Below, in pieces: positions 63,249 to 64,000 of a stretch of DNA of 64,000 nt (position 1 is its first letter; each line of letters opens with the position of its first letter). The notes beneath the pieces are model-generated. The model saw only the letters and a list, made by a program, of their open reading frames with translations, was not told the DNA's origin and ran no database searches. The position numbers were made by a program, and so were the translations under genes. The DNA comes from Candidatus Thiosymbion ectosymbiont of Catanema sp. Cochon2018 (GTDB lineage Bacteria > Pseudomonadota > Gammaproteobacteria > Chromatiales > Chromatiaceae). The DNA is taken from NCBI GenBank assembly GCA_011392765.1, contig WYCW01000003.1:230465-294464 (forward strand), read 5' to 3'.

Positions 63249-64000
63249 ATGTACGGATCAATGCGAGATGTCTTGAAAGACCTACCCGATGTCGGCACCA
63301 GTTGGATGCGCTACATGACGGCGCTGACCCGTTCCTTTAAACGCGAGGAAACCGAGTTTCTCGACAGCTACCTGATCGCGGCCCAGATCGCGCTGCAGGC
63401 GGCCAAGGACAACCCCATGACCTTGCGCGACACCTTGGAGATCATGCAGCACAAATCGGCCCTGGTGGGGAAGGGACTGATGGCCACACAGGAGAAAATA
63501 ACGGACTATATGTTCGACCAGTTGAAGGAAGTCAACGAGGCCTTCTTCAACACTATTCTCAATAACGAAGGGGAGAATCTGGCAGGCTATCTGAAGCGTG
63601 AAGCGGAGGTCATGGAAGCAGTCGCCAATTTCCCGGAGCAGATCGAGAAAGTCAAGGACGACTTCGGGTTCCATTTCAACACCTCGGCCTATCGGTTGGT
63701 CCATGACAGCGGTTCCTTCCTCATGTACCAGGTGCTGCCGATCAAGGAAGACGTGGAAGTACGGGATGATCTGAAACCGGTGCTTCTGATACCGCCCTAT
63801 ATGCTCGGTGAGCATATCCTCTCGTTCCTTCCCTACGAAAATAAGAGCTATGCCCACAGCTTCGCCAACGAAGGCATCCCCACCTACGTGCGCGTGGCCA
63901 AGGATATCGACCAGAACGATATCGTGCAGAACATGACGCCGGACGACGATTGTACCCAGACCCGGGAGCTCTGTTCCGTGCTCAAGGAGAAACACGGACA
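63249..64000 (+). CDS. PHA-synthase-like alpha/beta hydrolase, 5' part
   Basis: The reading frame from ATG 63249 (MYGSMRDVLKDLPDVGTSWM) stays open to the window end (about 250 residues), so the gene is cut by the window. An N-terminal helical region (20-150) precedes the start of an alpha/beta hydrolase domain (KPVLLIPPYMLGEHILSFLP, then EGIPTYVRVAKDID). This layout is that of PhaC-related proteins. The lipase box would lie beyond the end, so activity cannot be confirmed. The upstream dehydrogenase makes polyester or hydroxyacyl metabolism plausible. Confidence 0.7.
   Translation, partial: MYGSMRDVLKDLPDVGTSWMRYMTALTRSFKREETEFLDSYLIAAQIALQAAKDNPMTLRDTLEIMQHKSALVGKGLMATQEKITDYMFDQLKEVNEAFFNTILNNEGENLAGYLKREAEVMEAVANFPEQIEKVKDDFGFHFNTSAYRLVHDSGSFLMYQVLPIKEDVEVRDDLKPVLLIPPYMLGEHILSFLPYENKSYAHSFANEGIPTYVRVAKDIDQNDIVQNMTPDDDCTQTRELCSVLKEKHG

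Noticed and set aside
63282..63995. 237-codon minus-strand frame at the right edge
   Set aside because: Antisense of the PHA-synthase-like frame, which has the better start, domain and neighbour.
1..64000. tRNA or rRNA genes
   Set aside because: I saw no cloverleaf with TTCGA-type T-loop and CCA-side stem and no rRNA-like conserved blocks; weak without a covariance search.

Overview
The window looks like a chromosome segment of a gammaproteobacterium, probably a free-living or sulfur-type lineage; the exact genus cannot be read from the sequence. The main evidence is the minus-strand order ftsY-ftsE-ftsX-rpoH, with a pair of M16 zinc-protease genes on the other side of ftsY, an arrangement typical of Gammaproteobacteria. 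Housekeeping genes are moderately GC-rich. Several accessory blocks (about 16.8-19.7, 24.4-26.6, 42-44.6 and 56.4-58 kb) are visibly more AT-rich.

Layout. 0.4-5.4 kb: small membrane protein, rpoH, ftsX, ftsE, ftsY; about 700 bp of palindromic repeats separate ftsE from ftsX. 5.5-8.9 kb: a type II restriction-modification (RM) system with a controller gene and its C-box, lying between ftsY and the M16 pair (9.0-11.7 kb). 11.9-15.7 kb: a serine-hydrolase of the beta-lactamase/esterase family and a DUF4212/sodium:solute symporter pair. 15.7-19.7 kb: a HigB/HigA pair split by repeats, followed by a three-gene overlapping ABC-three-component (ABC-3C) defence operon. 19.8-24.2 kb: TSUP exporter, a secreted hypothetical protein, malonyl-CoA synthetase and ArgE. 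24.4-31.1 kb: a minus-strand defence operon (methyltransferase-like tail, IetA, IetS, small protein, AAA ATPase), the last gene interrupted by a 905-bp IS1-family element. 31.1-37.1 kb: tungstate/molybdate uptake (TupA, TupB and a TupC-MobA fusion), FdhD, DUF3305 and DUF3306, which form a formate-dehydrogenase support cluster without the dehydrogenase itself. 37.3-45.2 kb: a mobile-element zone holding an IS1-like remnant, a PP-loop enzyme, a second copy of the 905-bp IS inside a deleted group II intron that itself sits in an integron-type attC site, a PIN toxin pair, RadC and Rpn remnants, and a frameshifted but nearly complete PvuII-type RM system with its own C-box. 45.5-55.9 kb: only frameshifted genes (GrpE/J-domain, NUDIX, Na+ symporter, response regulator, AAA-ATPase, peptide-binding protein). 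56.1-61.7 kb: a membrane glycosyltransferase between one truncated and two intact copies of an AAA-ATPase/nuclease-like gene. 62-64 kb: a short-chain dehydrogenase and the start of a PHA-synthase-like hydrolase.

Two features run through the whole window. The first is a dense set of small palindromic elements. One is a family of exactly 101 bp with inverted ends beginning AGGGCACC; the others include CGCAAAT-, CAGATTACG-, CAGGATT-, CGAATC- and TGCCACACGG-type palindromes. They sit at gene ends and supply or abut the stop codons of ftsX, ftsE, fdhD and the AAA ATPase. The second is that 41-56 kb contains almost only frameshifted genes, and most of the frameshifts I worked through by hand are one-base changes in short homopolymers. 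This suggests that much of the apparent decay may be sequence error rather than gene death, and that the PvuII-like system could be functional. Both RM systems carry the same C-box half-site, ACTTATAGTC.
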